64,000 nt of DNA, taken from Clostridiales bacterium (GTDB lineage: Bacteria > Bacillota > Clostridia > Christensenellales > CAG-917). The stretch covers positions 744,001 to 808,000 of the forward strand of contig CP091734.1 in assembly GCA_022009995.1 (NCBI GenBank), in the 5' to 3' direction. Positions 20,040-27,847 of this stretch are shown here, in pieces (position 1 is the stretch's first letter; each line of letters begins with the position of its first letter). The notes under the pieces were generated by a model. It did no database searches and was not told the origin of the DNA. It saw nothing but the letters and a program-made list of their open reading frames with translations. The position numbers and the translations under genes were made by a program.

Positions 20040-21124
20040 TTAAATGCGAGTTGTTTTGTCTTCGCCGATACCGACCATGCCGTCGACGGTGTATTTTTTG
20101 CCGTTCGTGTCGGTGACGTAGCCGTAAATCTTGCCGTAAGGCAGGGCGTAATAAACAGCCACGGGAATGGGCATATAAAACACGTTGTCGATTTTGAAAG
20201 TGATATCGACAAGCCCTTGTCCCGCCTCGTCGCGGATATGCCATTCGTTCGCTTTCTTTTTGCCGTCTTTATGGGTGAATACCACGGGCGGCATCGGGAA
20301 AGATTCGCCTTCCAGCCAGATTACGTTTTCGTTGTAATTGACCTGATCGACCGATTGGTTTCTCGTCAGGTTGAAAGCAAAGAACTTCTGTTCGCCGTCG
20401 ATTTCGGTCTTGCCCATCGTGGTGAGCCAGTCGTAGTGCGAGAAGAAGGGATAATATCCTTTGTGGTCGTCGATGATACCGACCGAGCGCTCGTTGGTTT
20501 ATAGGTTTTGCCGTTTAACGTAATCGTACCCGTCGCCTTGAAGAAATCTTTTTCGCTGTAAAGGGGGTTTCTGAACGAGCCGTCCTTGTTTTTCATAAGG
20601 GGCATAACGCCGTTGGCAAGAGGTGAAAGACGTTCAAACGAAATGTCGATTGCAAACTCGCCGGATTTGCCTTTGGTATGACCGACGCATTGCGCTTTGC
20701 CGTTTGCGAAATCGTTGATAATCTTATATTCGCTCTTTTTGGTTTTGCAGTAGCAGTTGTCGGACAAAAGTTGTTTTGCGACCTTCGCGCGTTTCACGGG
20801 CACGAGATTGCGCCAGGCATAAATTTTGTTGTCGGCGTTGTTGTGCCATACGAAAATGGAAAAACCGATGGGACCCATGTTGTAGCACGCGCTGATGAGA
20901 GAGCCTTCGTCCATGTTGACTTCAAACGCTTCCCACTCGATAAGGCGCATGCGTTTGATGAACGACGGCGTCTTCATAAAGAAAGGTTTTTTGCAATCCA
21001 TAAGGTTTAAGTCCTGAAAAGGCTCGCTGAACGTGCCGTAATGCGCGACGCCGTTTTCAACGATATGCGCGGGCGTCGTGACGGGCGTGCGTTTTTCGCC
21101 GATGTTTTTTGTAAAGTTACTCAT
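20040..21124 (-). CDS. DUF2804-like protein (one frameshift)
   Basis: The protein of about 361 residues shares the overall plan of the DUF2804 protein encoded at 47.7-48.7 kb: an N-terminal part naming the Thr-Pro start, an IEWEAFEV strand, a FSIFVWHNN strand, a central DWLTTMG motif after a DDHKGYYPF stretch, and a C-terminal strand with GKIYGYVTDTNG. The frame is interrupted near 20500. AAGGAG precedes the ATG. DUF2804 proteins are related to lipocalin-like hydrolases or isomerases of unknown substrate. The match is by pattern, and this copy is divergent, so the family call is tentative. Confidence 0.55.
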
Positions 21125-21222
21125 AATAAAACTCCTTATCAAAAAAGATTTTGTATATTTTATCCGTAATTTAGTATATTGATGTTATCACACGCGCGTG
21201 AAAAAAGCAAGGTTTTTTGCCA

Positions 21223-22992
21223 TTATTCGCGCGGCGCACGTTTGGTTTTTCCGAAAAGTATGACGGCGCGTTCCGACGATTTTTTGATTTCTTCGGGACT
21301 GACGCCTTTCGCCTCCGCCAGAATTTTCACGACCGTCGGGCTGCAAAAACCGCCCTGACATCTGCCCATACCGGGACGGCACCTGCGCTTAATCGCGTCA
21401 AGGGTATATACGGGCAGCGGACTGTCCAGCGCGTCCAGAATTTCGCCTTTCGACACTTCTTCGCAGCGGCAGACAATTTCGCCGTACGCAGGGTTTTGTT
21501 TTATCAGCGCGTCGCGCTCGCTTTCCGACATTTCTTTCGGGTGCGGGTGCTTTTTTCTTATGGGGTTAAAGGAAGCGTTCTTTTCAACCGCCTTGAATTT
21601 CGACACGTATTCGACCGCCCATTTCGCAAGGTCGACGGCGATTGCGGGCGCGGCGGTCGCGCCGGGCGATTGTACCCCCGCCGCTTCCAGAATATTTTCG
21701 GTGAAAATACCTTTTCTTACCTGAAAATCTTCTTCGTAGGTCGGCGAGCGCACTCCCGAAAAGTATGCGATGACGTCGGACGGCTTTATATTTTCGGCGA
21801 CTTTCATTTGCTCGTTTATGATAAAGTCCATCGTCTCTTTGTCGGTTGTGACGTCTTCGCGGTCGGGCGTTTCCAGGACGTTCGGTCCTATTATCATATT
21901 TTTGTCGACCGTGTGAATGACGGCGATACCCTTGCTCGTGTTTTCGTGCGACAGGGCGAATTTCGTCATTTCGATGCGTTTTTTCAGCGATAGTTTTTCG
22001 TCGGACAAAACGGTTATCGGCGACTTGACTTCCGTCGTGTTGATGTATTTTCCGACTTTTTTGTCAAGGATTATGTCCGTGCCTTTTCTCGGGTGAATGG
22101 TAAAGGTTCTGTCGCCCGCCATATCGGCGATGACGTCGGTATAAACGCCGGCGCAGTTTACGACGATCGTCGGGTGCAGAGTGCCGCGGTTGGTTTTTAC
22201 GGCGGTGATTTTGCCGTTTTCGACGTCCATGCCCGAAACCATCGTGTTCAGCGCGATTTTCGCGCCGTTTTCAAGGGCGTTTTCCATAAGGGCGACGCAC
22301 ATTTTATAAGGCGACGTGAATCCGCCCGTGGGCATATACAGCGCGCCCGTTGCCCACGACGGGGCGTAAGGCTCGATTTTCAGCAGTCCTTTTCTGTCGA
22401 CGTATCTGACGCCGGGTATTTTCAGCCGCTTGGAGTTAAGCACAAGAAGGCGGGGAAGAAGTTGCTCCCACTTTTTCGCGATGAGCAAAAGATGACCGAG
22501 CCTTTCAAACGGGACGTCAAGGTCGCGCGCAAGGTCGGTGTACATTTGATTTCCGACGTAGTTATACTTGTGTTTTTGCGACGACGGGGAATAGTTTATG
22601 CCGACGTGCACCGCGCCGCCGTTTCGTGAGGACTGTCCCGCCGCGACGTCCGCGCCTTTTTCGACGACAAGTACGTCAAGGTTGTACTTTGAAAGTTCCC
22701 TTGCGGTTGCCGCGCCGACAAGCCCCGCGCCGATAATCAGAACGTCGGGGGAAAGTCCGTCCAGAGCGTTGTCGGTAATCGGGGGAACGTATTGCTTTTG
22801 TACAAAGCCTTTCAGTTTCACGTCGTTGACGACGCCGATATATTTTTTGTCGACGGCGATGCGCCCCGCCTTCACGACGGTGTTCCAGTCGTCGACTTCG
22901 CCCGAAAGGTAAATGCAGCCGTTTTTCTCTTCGGCGGTAATTCTGTCGTCAAGTTCTTTCAGTTTTTTGACTTTTTTCTCAAAATTGCTCAT
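21223..22992 (-). CDS. FAD-dependent oxidoreductase (GlpA-like) with BFD Fe-S domain and N-terminal BON-like domain
   Basis: The intact protein has 589 residues. Residues about 1-70 resemble a BON domain (GCIYLSGEVDDWNTVVKAG...VVNDVKLKG). An FAD-binding DAO fold follows (DVLIIGAGLVGAATARELS, GQSSRNGGAVHVG, CAGVYTDVIADMAGD). The C-terminus (about 485-560) is a BFD-like [2Fe-2S] domain with CRCEE and CRPGMGRCQGGFC. The core resembles anaerobic glycerol-3-phosphate dehydrogenase (GlpA) and its 2-hydroxyacid relatives. Partner GlpB or GlpC genes are absent. The BON-like start is unusual for this family. The gene overlaps the upstream phosphotransferase-like gene by 4 nt, so the two are coupled. 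Confidence 0.85.
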   Translation of the reverse strand: MSNFEKKVKKLKELDDRITAEEKNGCIYLSGEVDDWNTVVKAGRIAVDKKYIGVVNDVKLKGFVQKQYVPPITDNALDGLSPDVLIIGAGLVGAATARELSKYNLDVLVVEKGADVAAGQSSRNGGAVHVGINYSPSSQKHKYNYVGNQMYTDLARDLDVPFERLGHLLLIAKKWEQLLPRLLVLNSKRLKIPGVRYVDRKGLLKIEPYAPSWATGALYMPTGGFTSPYKMCVALMENALENGAKIALNTMVSGMDVENGKITAVKTNRGTLHPTIVVNCAGVYTDVIADMAGDRTFTIHPRKGTDIILDKKVGKYINTTEVKSPITVLSDEKLSLKKRIEMTKFALSHENTSKGIAVIHTVDKNMIIGPNVLETPDREDVTTDKETMDFIINEQMKVAENIKPSDVIAYFSGVRSPTYEEDFQVRKGIFTENILEAAGVQSPGATAAPAIAVDLAKWAVEYVSKFKAVEKNASFNPIRKKHPHPKEMSESERDALIKQNPAYGEIVCRCEEVSKGEILDALDSPLPVYTLDAIKRRCRPGMGRCQGGFCSPTVVKILAEAKGVSPEEIKKSSERAVILFGKTKRAPRE

Positions 22993-23840
22993 TTTATGTT
23001 TTTGATTTCCGCTTTTATTTTATTTTGCAAAAGTTCGCGCTCGGACGCGATGTCCCAGATGCCCAAACGCAGAACGTACGCGACGACGTCCCACGGCTTA
23101 TGGCTGTCCATTGTGAAGCCTTTATTCATTTTTACGTAGTTTTTGATAAATCCGTTGTAAATGAACACGCGGACGGTACTCATAAGGAATATTTTGAGTT
23201 TGGAACTGCCGGGGAAAAGTTCCGCGTCGTGGAACAAAAAGTGCATCATTGCAAGTTCCGCCTCGGGACGGCCTTTGCAGGCGGTCATCCAGTCGATGAC
23301 CTGATATTTGTCGCCGTCGCACATAATGTTGTCGGTGTGGAAATCGAGGTGGATTATGTTGTCGGCTTCGGGCAGGGCGAAAATATAGTTTTTAAGTTTT
23401 TCGGATTCTTCTGCCGAAAGAAAAGTAAAAAGCCCGTTGTCAAGGGTTTCGAGCGCGACGCGTCGGACGTCGCGGAGTTTGTCGGAGTGCGCGGAATGAA
23501 CATGAGTGTGAAGCGCGGCGATGATTTTCCCGGCCTTGAACAAAATCGCGGGGTTTTTCATCGGCATGTTCGTCAAAGATTCGCCGTAAAGTTTTTTGAA
23601 AACGAGCCCTTGTCTTCCGTTTACTTCGACTTTGCCGAAACATTCCATCGGCGTGCAGCCTGTTTCAAACGCGACGGTCGTGTTCAGAAGTTCGATATCG
23701 ACGTTTTCTTTCGATACGGAATCGAAGTAAAGTTTCAGCACCTTTTCGTCGCCAAGGTCGAAAACTTCCGAGGAACGAGCCTTGAACATCGGCTTCGATA
23801 AATCGCAATTTTTGACAAGCATCAAAATTTTTTCGTCCAT
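22989..23840 (-). CDS. aminoglycoside phosphotransferase (APH)-fold kinase
   Basis: This 283-residue protein has the APH/choline-kinase fold: an N-terminal lobe with KVLKLY carrying a candidate ATP-binding Lys, then the catalytic loop HLDFHTDNIM (catalytic Asp) and the metal-binding VIDW motif. Such proteins phosphorylate small molecules or act as antibiotic kinases; clostridial relatives are numerous and mostly uncharacterised. It is translationally coupled (ATGA overlap) to the downstream FAD/BFD oxidoreductase, which suggests a metabolic rather than a resistance role. AGGAG precedes the ATG at 23840. Confidence 0.8.
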   Translation of the reverse strand: MDEKILMLVKNCDLSKPMFKARSSEVFDLGDEKVLKLYFDSVSKENVDIELLNTTVAFETGCTPMECFGKVEVNGRQGLVFKKLYGESLTNMPMKNPAILFKAGKIIAALHTHVHSAHSDKLRDVRRVALETLDNGLFTFLSAEESEKLKNYIFALPEADNIIHLDFHTDNIMCDGDKYQVIDWMTACKGRPEAELAMMHFLFHDAELFPGSSKLKIFLMSTVRVFIYNGFIKNYVKMNKGFTMDSHKPWDVVAYVLRLGIWDIASERELLQNKIKAEIKNIK

Positions 23841-23985
23841 AATTCTCCTTGTTTTTACGCGTACACGCGCACGAAATTCATATAATAATTTTATTTTACA
23901 TCATATCAATATTAACTTTCAAGAAAAATTCGACAAAGTCTTTCTTTTTTTGCATAAAATAATTAAAAAAATTTCATAATAGGTA

Positions 23986-24013
23986 TTGACAAACCCGAAA
24001 ACGGGTGTATAAT
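23986..24013 (+). promoter_or_regulatory. SigA-type promoter of hsp20
   Basis: TTGACA (23986-23991) and TATAAT (24008-24013) are both perfect and are 16 nt apart. The CIRCE operator begins 4 nt after the -10 box. Confidence 0.85.
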
Positions 24014-24017
24014 ATAG

Positions 24018-24044
24018 TTAGCAATCAAGGAAAGCGAGTGCTAA
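24018..24044 (+). promoter_or_regulatory. CIRCE operator (HrcA binding site)
   Basis: The inverted repeat TTAGCAATC-N9-GAGTGCTAA matches the CIRCE consensus TTAGCACTC-N9-GAGTGCTAA at 17 of 18 positions. It overlaps the predicted transcription start, so HrcA would repress the gene until heat or unfolded protein titrates GroEL. A further partial half-site (GCTAACAATC) lies just downstream at about 24062-24071. Confidence 0.93.
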
Positions 24045-24097
24045 CAATCGCAAATGATAATTGCTAACAATCTTAAAAAAATAAGGAAGTGTATATT

Positions 24098-24526
24098 ATG
24101 AAAAACAATCTTACAAGATGGGACAAATTCGAAAAAGGACTTGACAACTTCGGCAATTCTTTCAACGCCGCATTCGATAACTTCTTCCGCCCGATGTACG
24201 ACGGGGATATGATGCGTACCGACGTCAAAGAAAGCGACAAGGAATACGTTTTGGAAATCGAAGTGCCCGGCTACGACAAGAAGGATATTTCGGTTGACGT
24301 CAACGACGGATACCTTACCGTTTCCGCAAAGAAAGAAGAAAAGAGCGAGGACGAAAAACACGGCTATATCCGTCAGGAAAGGACGGCAAGTTGCAGCCGT
24401 AACTATTACGTCGGCGACATTGACGAAGACAATGTCAAAGCAAAGTATGATAACGGCGTATTGACGGTTTATGTGCCCAAAAAGGAAGATAAACCCGAGA
24501 AAGTGCGCACAATCACGATTGAATAA
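24098..24526 (+). CDS. small heat-shock protein Hsp20
   Basis: This 142-residue alpha-crystallin-type chaperone has a short N-terminus with DNFFRPMYD, then the ACD: RTDVKESDKEYVLEIEVPGY, the core DISVDVNDGYLTVSAKK, and the A-x-x-x-NGVL motif as AKYDNGVLTVYVPKK. It binds unfolding proteins and keeps them refoldable. ATG 24098 was chosen because AAGGAAG lies at a proper distance; the upstream in-frame GTG at 24089 is too close to it. The gene is monocistronic, controlled by the CIRCE operator and ended by a terminator. Confidence 0.95.
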   Translation: MKNNLTRWDKFEKGLDNFGNSFNAAFDNFFRPMYDGDMMRTDVKESDKEYVLEIEVPGYDKKDISVDVNDGYLTVSAKKEEKSEDEKHGYIRQERTASCSRNYYVGDIDEDNVKAKYDNGVLTVYVPKKEDKPEKVRTITIE

Positions 24527-24567
24527 GTCAACTTAACATAATTTCCAATCCCCCTAAAACGAGAAAT

Positions 24568-24592
24568 TGCCTGCATTTTTGCAGGCATTTTT
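24568..24592 (+). terminator. intrinsic terminator after hsp20
   Basis: The stem TGCCTGCA/TGCAGGCA is followed by five T residues. Confidence 0.85.
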
Positions 24593-24615
24593 CGTTTGTT
24601 TAAAATTGAATTTAT

Positions 24616-25728
24616 TTATGATTTCTTTTCAAGAAGGTTTTTGAAAAGTTTTACCGCGGCGTCGTAAAGTTCCTGTTTATAATTTCTGGACGGAAGGAGC
24701 GGCGTGTTTTCGGGCGAGGTCGCCGTCGCAAGGGCAAGTCCCGATTTTTCAAGGTCGAAACCCATCGCGATTTGTCCGCATATCGCAATCACCGGCACGC
24801 CGAACTTTTTCGCGTGTCTCGTGAGCCCGCTGATTGCTTTTCCGTCAAGAGTCTGGTTGTCGAGTTTTCCTTCGCCGGTAACGACGAAAGCGGCGTCTTT
24901 CAAAAGGGAATCGAAGCCCGTGCCGTCAAGCATTACGTCGATGCCCGACGTGAGTTTTGCGTTGAAGAAGGCAACCATTCCCGCCGCGATACCGCCTGCC
25001 GCTCCGCCGCCTTTCAGGTTTTCGACGTCGATGCCGACGTCGCGTTTTATAACGGACGCATAATGTTTCAGTCCGTCGTCAAGGTCTTTCACCATCATAT
25101 AATCCGCGCCTTTTTGCGGGGCAAAGACGTACGACGCGCCGGTTTCGCCGCACAACGGGTTGTCGACGTCGCACATACAGGTAAGGTTAAAACTCCGGGC
25201 GTTTTTCACGTCGATTTTTTCAATGTTTTTAAGCGTGCCGCCCGTCGGGATAAAGGTTTCGCCGCTTTTATCGAAAAATTTCACGCCAAGGGCAGCCGCA
25301 ATCCCCGCGCCGCCGTCGTTGGTTGAACTGCCGCCAAGTGCAAGGACGATATCTTTCGTACGCATCAATGCGTCGTCGATGATAACGCCCACGCCGTACG
25401 ACGTCGTTTTTGCAGGATTTTTGAATTCCGTTGAGGCAAGTCCGATTGCTTTCGCGCTTTCGACGATCGCGCAAACGGGCGACAAAAGGTATTCCGCCGT
25501 GCAGGGACGGAAGTTGCTGTTTCTCGTGCGGACGCTGATAAGTCTGCCGGTGAGCGCGCGACGGAAACATTCAAGCGTGCCTTCGCCGCCGTCGGCAATC
25601 GGCAAAACGCGCGTGTTTGCCGCGGGCGAGACGTCCTTTATCGCTTTTTCGATGGTGTCGGCGACTTCTTCCGCCGTAAGCGTCCCCTTGAAACTGTCGG
25701 GACAAATGAGAATTTGTTTGTTTTCCAT
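24616..25728 (-). CDS. glycerate kinase (GarK/GlxK family)
   Basis: This intact protein of 370 residues belongs to the glycerate 2-kinase family. Motifs are ICPDSFKGTLTAEEVA at the N-terminus, LPIADGGEGTLE, ALGGSSTNDGGAGIAAALG and FVVTGEGKLDNQTLDGKA. It phosphorylates D-glycerate with ATP, giving 2-phosphoglycerate and feeding lower glycolysis. The start at 25728 was chosen because homologues begin there; the upstream extension has no conserved sequence. It stands between the Hsp20 terminator and the PRC-barrel gene, with no sugar-acid catabolic partners. Confidence 0.93.
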   Translation of the reverse strand: MENKQILICPDSFKGTLTAEEVADTIEKAIKDVSPAANTRVLPIADGGEGTLECFRRALTGRLISVRTRNSNFRPCTAEYLLSPVCAIVESAKAIGLASTEFKNPAKTTSYGVGVIIDDALMRTKDIVLALGGSSTNDGGAGIAAALGVKFFDKSGETFIPTGGTLKNIEKIDVKNARSFNLTCMCDVDNPLCGETGASYVFAPQKGADYMMVKDLDDGLKHYASVIKRDVGIDVENLKGGGAAGGIAAGMVAFFNAKLTSGIDVMLDGTGFDSLLKDAAFVVTGEGKLDNQTLDGKAISGLTRHAKKFGVPVIAICGQIAMGFDLEKSGLALATATSPENTPLLPSRNYKQELYDAAVKLFKNLLEKKS

Positions 25729-25802
25729 AAATTCCGCCGTGATTATTACTTCGATATAAGTATATTGCAAGCGCGCGGATTTTTCAAGGGAAAAATCAAA
25801 AG

Positions 25803-26522
25803 TCAGCGTTTTGTTGCAATGGTAAGTGCGATAAGGCGGTTTTTTCTGTGGGCGTCGAACACGACTTTTTTCGTCACGAGCGCGCCTTTTTTGATGATAG
25901 GGACGTTGTTCCTGTCGTAAACGGAAGACATCGCGACGCGTCCGATAAGAAATCCGTAGTTTGAAAGAGCCTTTACGGGAAGGGACAAGGCGTTTTCGGG
26001 CGGCGACAATATCGACACCTTAAAATCTTTCTCGGGTTTTTCGATGACGGGCTTGCTTTTTTGTTTCCGCACGCGCTTTTTCCCGTCGGGCAGGAGAATG
26101 ACTCCTTGCGCGTCAACGGACGCGATTCTTTCGACAAGCACGGGCGTTTCGTTCACGATGATTGCGGTGGCGATTTTATCGGTGTTGCCGAAGTACAAAT
26201 CCGAAAGAACGCCGAGTGCTTTTCCGTCGGCAGTATATACGGGCGCGCCGAGGGGAAATTCGATAAGGTCTTTTCCCGAAACGTCGGATTGGCTTTTTAT
26301 GCATAAAAGATTAGACAAAACGACAGAATCGTCGTTTATTTTTTTCAGGCTTCGGGCGGCGACGTACATATTTTCTGAATCTTTGGAATAAAGGTCGGAA
26401 AACGCGAAAAAACCCACCGATTTCAGACGCTTTTCGCACAAAACCCCCGTGATAGTGCCCAAAATTTTGTGTTGAGAGCCCGATATGACGGGTAAAGACA
26501 GATAAGACGTGATTTTTCTCAT
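25803..26522 (-). CDS. PRC-barrel domain protein
   Basis: The 239-residue protein appears to contain up to three PRC-barrel-like units. The clearest are SLPVISGSQHKILGTITGVL (residues about 8-27) and GAPVYTADGKALGVLSDLYF (about 98-117). A Lys/Arg-rich linker (KKRVRKQKSKPVIEKP) precedes the last unit. PRC-barrels bind RNA or protein partners, as in RimM and the sporulation protein YlmC. The exact role is unknown. The longer upstream reading frame (to 26678) has no ribosome binding site, whereas AGGAAT precedes ATG 26522. Confidence 0.7.
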   Translation of the reverse strand: MRKITSYLSLPVISGSQHKILGTITGVLCEKRLKSVGFFAFSDLYSKDSENMYVAARSLKKINDDSVVLSNLLCIKSQSDVSGKDLIEFPLGAPVYTADGKALGVLSDLYFGNTDKIATAIIVNETPVLVERIASVDAQGVILLPDGKKRVRKQKSKPVIEKPEKDFKVSILSPPENALSLPVKALSNYGFLIGRVAMSSVYDRNNVPIIKKGALVTKKVVFDAHRKNRLIALTIATKR

Positions 26523-26828
26523 ATTATTCCTCGCAAAACATACTACAAAATTAAGATATTTCAAAAAACGGGCGTTTATGTTGCAAAAAACGTCGATATT
26601 CTTCCGAAAAAAGAAAGTTTGTCCGAAGATAGGCAAAAACGGCGCGGAAAAATCGGAAAAAATCGGGCGAAACGCCAAAATCGCAGCGGAAAAACATCGG
26701 CAAAGTTCGACAACTTTTTAACGAATAAATGTGGATTTGTCAACATAAAATAGTGCGAATGTGGATAACTCGGTGGATAACTACCCGTTTTTATACAATT
26801 TTTGAATAAAATCGCAACGGAGTGCAAT
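26523..26828. promoter_or_regulatory. intergenic region with DnaA-box-like cluster
   Basis: The 306-bp gap between divergent genes is AT-rich and contains a cluster of DnaA-box-like nonamers. They are TGTGGATTT (26730-26738), TGTGGATAA (26760-26768, a perfect TTATCCACA box on the minus strand), GGTGGATAA (26772-26780) and TGTGGACAA (26828-26836), all in the same orientation. No dnaA or dnaN is nearby, so this is unlikely to be oriC. It could be a DnaA-controlled promoter or titration site. Confidence 0.45.
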
Positions 26829-27547
26829 GTGGACAAACTCGGCAAAACAATTTTCAAAATCAGTATGGCAATATTCGTAATTATTTTGACAATTTTTGCG
26901 TTTTTAAGCGTCGTATGTGTGAAAAACACGTTAAATATTCTGAAAAACGACGCGGGTTACGTCGTTGTGCTGGACGCGGGACACGGCGCACCCGACGGCG
27001 GCGTTGTCGGAACAAATACCGGCGTGCTTGAAAGCGATCTTAACTTTAAAATGGTGAAAATTCTGCAAAACTACCTTGAAAACGCAGGGGTGAAAGTCGT
27101 TTTGACCAGAAAAAACAAATACGCGTTGTCGGGCGGTGCAAAAGGGTTCAAAAAAGAAGACTTCAAACTCAGAAAAGAGATAATCGAGAGCGAAAATCCC
27201 GACGCGGTTATCAGCATTCACATGAACTTTTACAAGGCTCAGCCGTCGCGGCGCGGAGCGCAGGTGTTTTACGACGCGAAAAACCCGTATTCTCTGCCGT
27301 TTGCGGCGACGCTCATGCAAAAATCAATACGGAAATTAACAAAAAATACGGCGGACGGGAATATGCTGCGCTTTCGGGCGACTTTTATATAATAAATTCG
27401 ACGTCCGCCCCCGCCGCAATCGTGGAATGCGGATTTTTAAGTAACGCGGAAGACGAAAAACTGCTTGTCGGCGACGAATACAAAAAGGAATTCTGTTATC
27501 ACTTGTTTTCGGGCGTGATGCAATATCTTTACACGGGCGCAAAATAA
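26829..27547 (+). CDS. membrane-anchored N-acetylmuramoyl-L-alanine amidase, CwlD-like (one frameshift)
   Basis: This cell-wall hydrolase of about 239 residues has an N-terminal membrane helix (about 11-35) and an Amidase_3 domain with VVLDAGHGAPDGG (first zinc His), the ESDLNF Glu, SIHMN (second His) and, after a frameshift near 27325, VECGFLSN (catalytic Glu). It cleaves the amide bond between MurNAc and the stem peptide; CwlD-type enzymes act in spore cortex formation. The start GTG 26829 follows CGGAG by 7 nt and removes a non-conserved extension beginning at TTG 26802. All zinc ligands survive in the joined frame. Confidence 0.88.
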
Positions 27548-27578
27548 TCACGCGGAAGAGATTTACGTGATTATCAAA

Positions 27579-27616
27579 AAACCCACTTTACGCCGAAAGC
27601 GCGAAAGTGGGTTTTG
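27579..27616 (+). terminator. intrinsic terminator after the amidase
   Basis: Arms AACCCACTTT and AAAGTGGGTT enclose a loop containing a GCG/CGC pair and are followed by TTTTG. Confidence 0.75.
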
Positions 27617-27793
27617 TTATATCGTTTGCTTTGCAAACGGTTATATTTTTCGCCGACGGCGAAAAGTTATATTTCGGCTTTCAGCCGAAGTTATATTATA
27701 TTTACCTTAACTTCTCTCAAAGAGAGAAATATCACTTTGCGACGGCAAAATATCACGCCGTAGACATATCACTTGCCATAAGGCAAATATAAC
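27616..27793. repeat. mini-hairpin array A with GTTATAT/ATATCAC spacers
   Basis: This non-coding array is built of short perfect palindromes, such as CGTTTGC/GCAAACG, TTCGCC/GGCGAA, TCGGCT/AGCCGA, CTCTC/GAGAG and TTGCC/GGCAA. They are separated by a near-constant heptamer, GTTATAT in the left half and ATATCAC or ATATAAC in the right half. It lies between convergent genes. A second array of the same type is at 48957-49035; both contain AATATCACGCCGTAG on one strand or the other. There are no cas genes and the inserts are palindromic, so it is not CRISPR. Confidence 0.75.
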
Positions 27794-27847
27794 TAAGGTG
27801 TTGCGATAAAACCACATCGCAACGCCGACTTTAAATTTCCGTTTTTA

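Noticed and set aside
22989..23840. Aminoglycoside resistance gene
   Set aside because: The APH fold is shared by many metabolic kinases; coupling to a dehydrogenase and lack of mobile context argue against a resistance function.
26730..26836. Chromosomal replication origin
   Set aside because: The DnaA-box-like cluster lacks an AT-rich unwinding element of usual form and there are no dnaA, dnaN or rpmH genes nearby.
27616..27793. CRISPR array
   Set aside because: The repeats are only 7 nt, the inserts are palindromic and differ in length, and there are no cas genes in the window.
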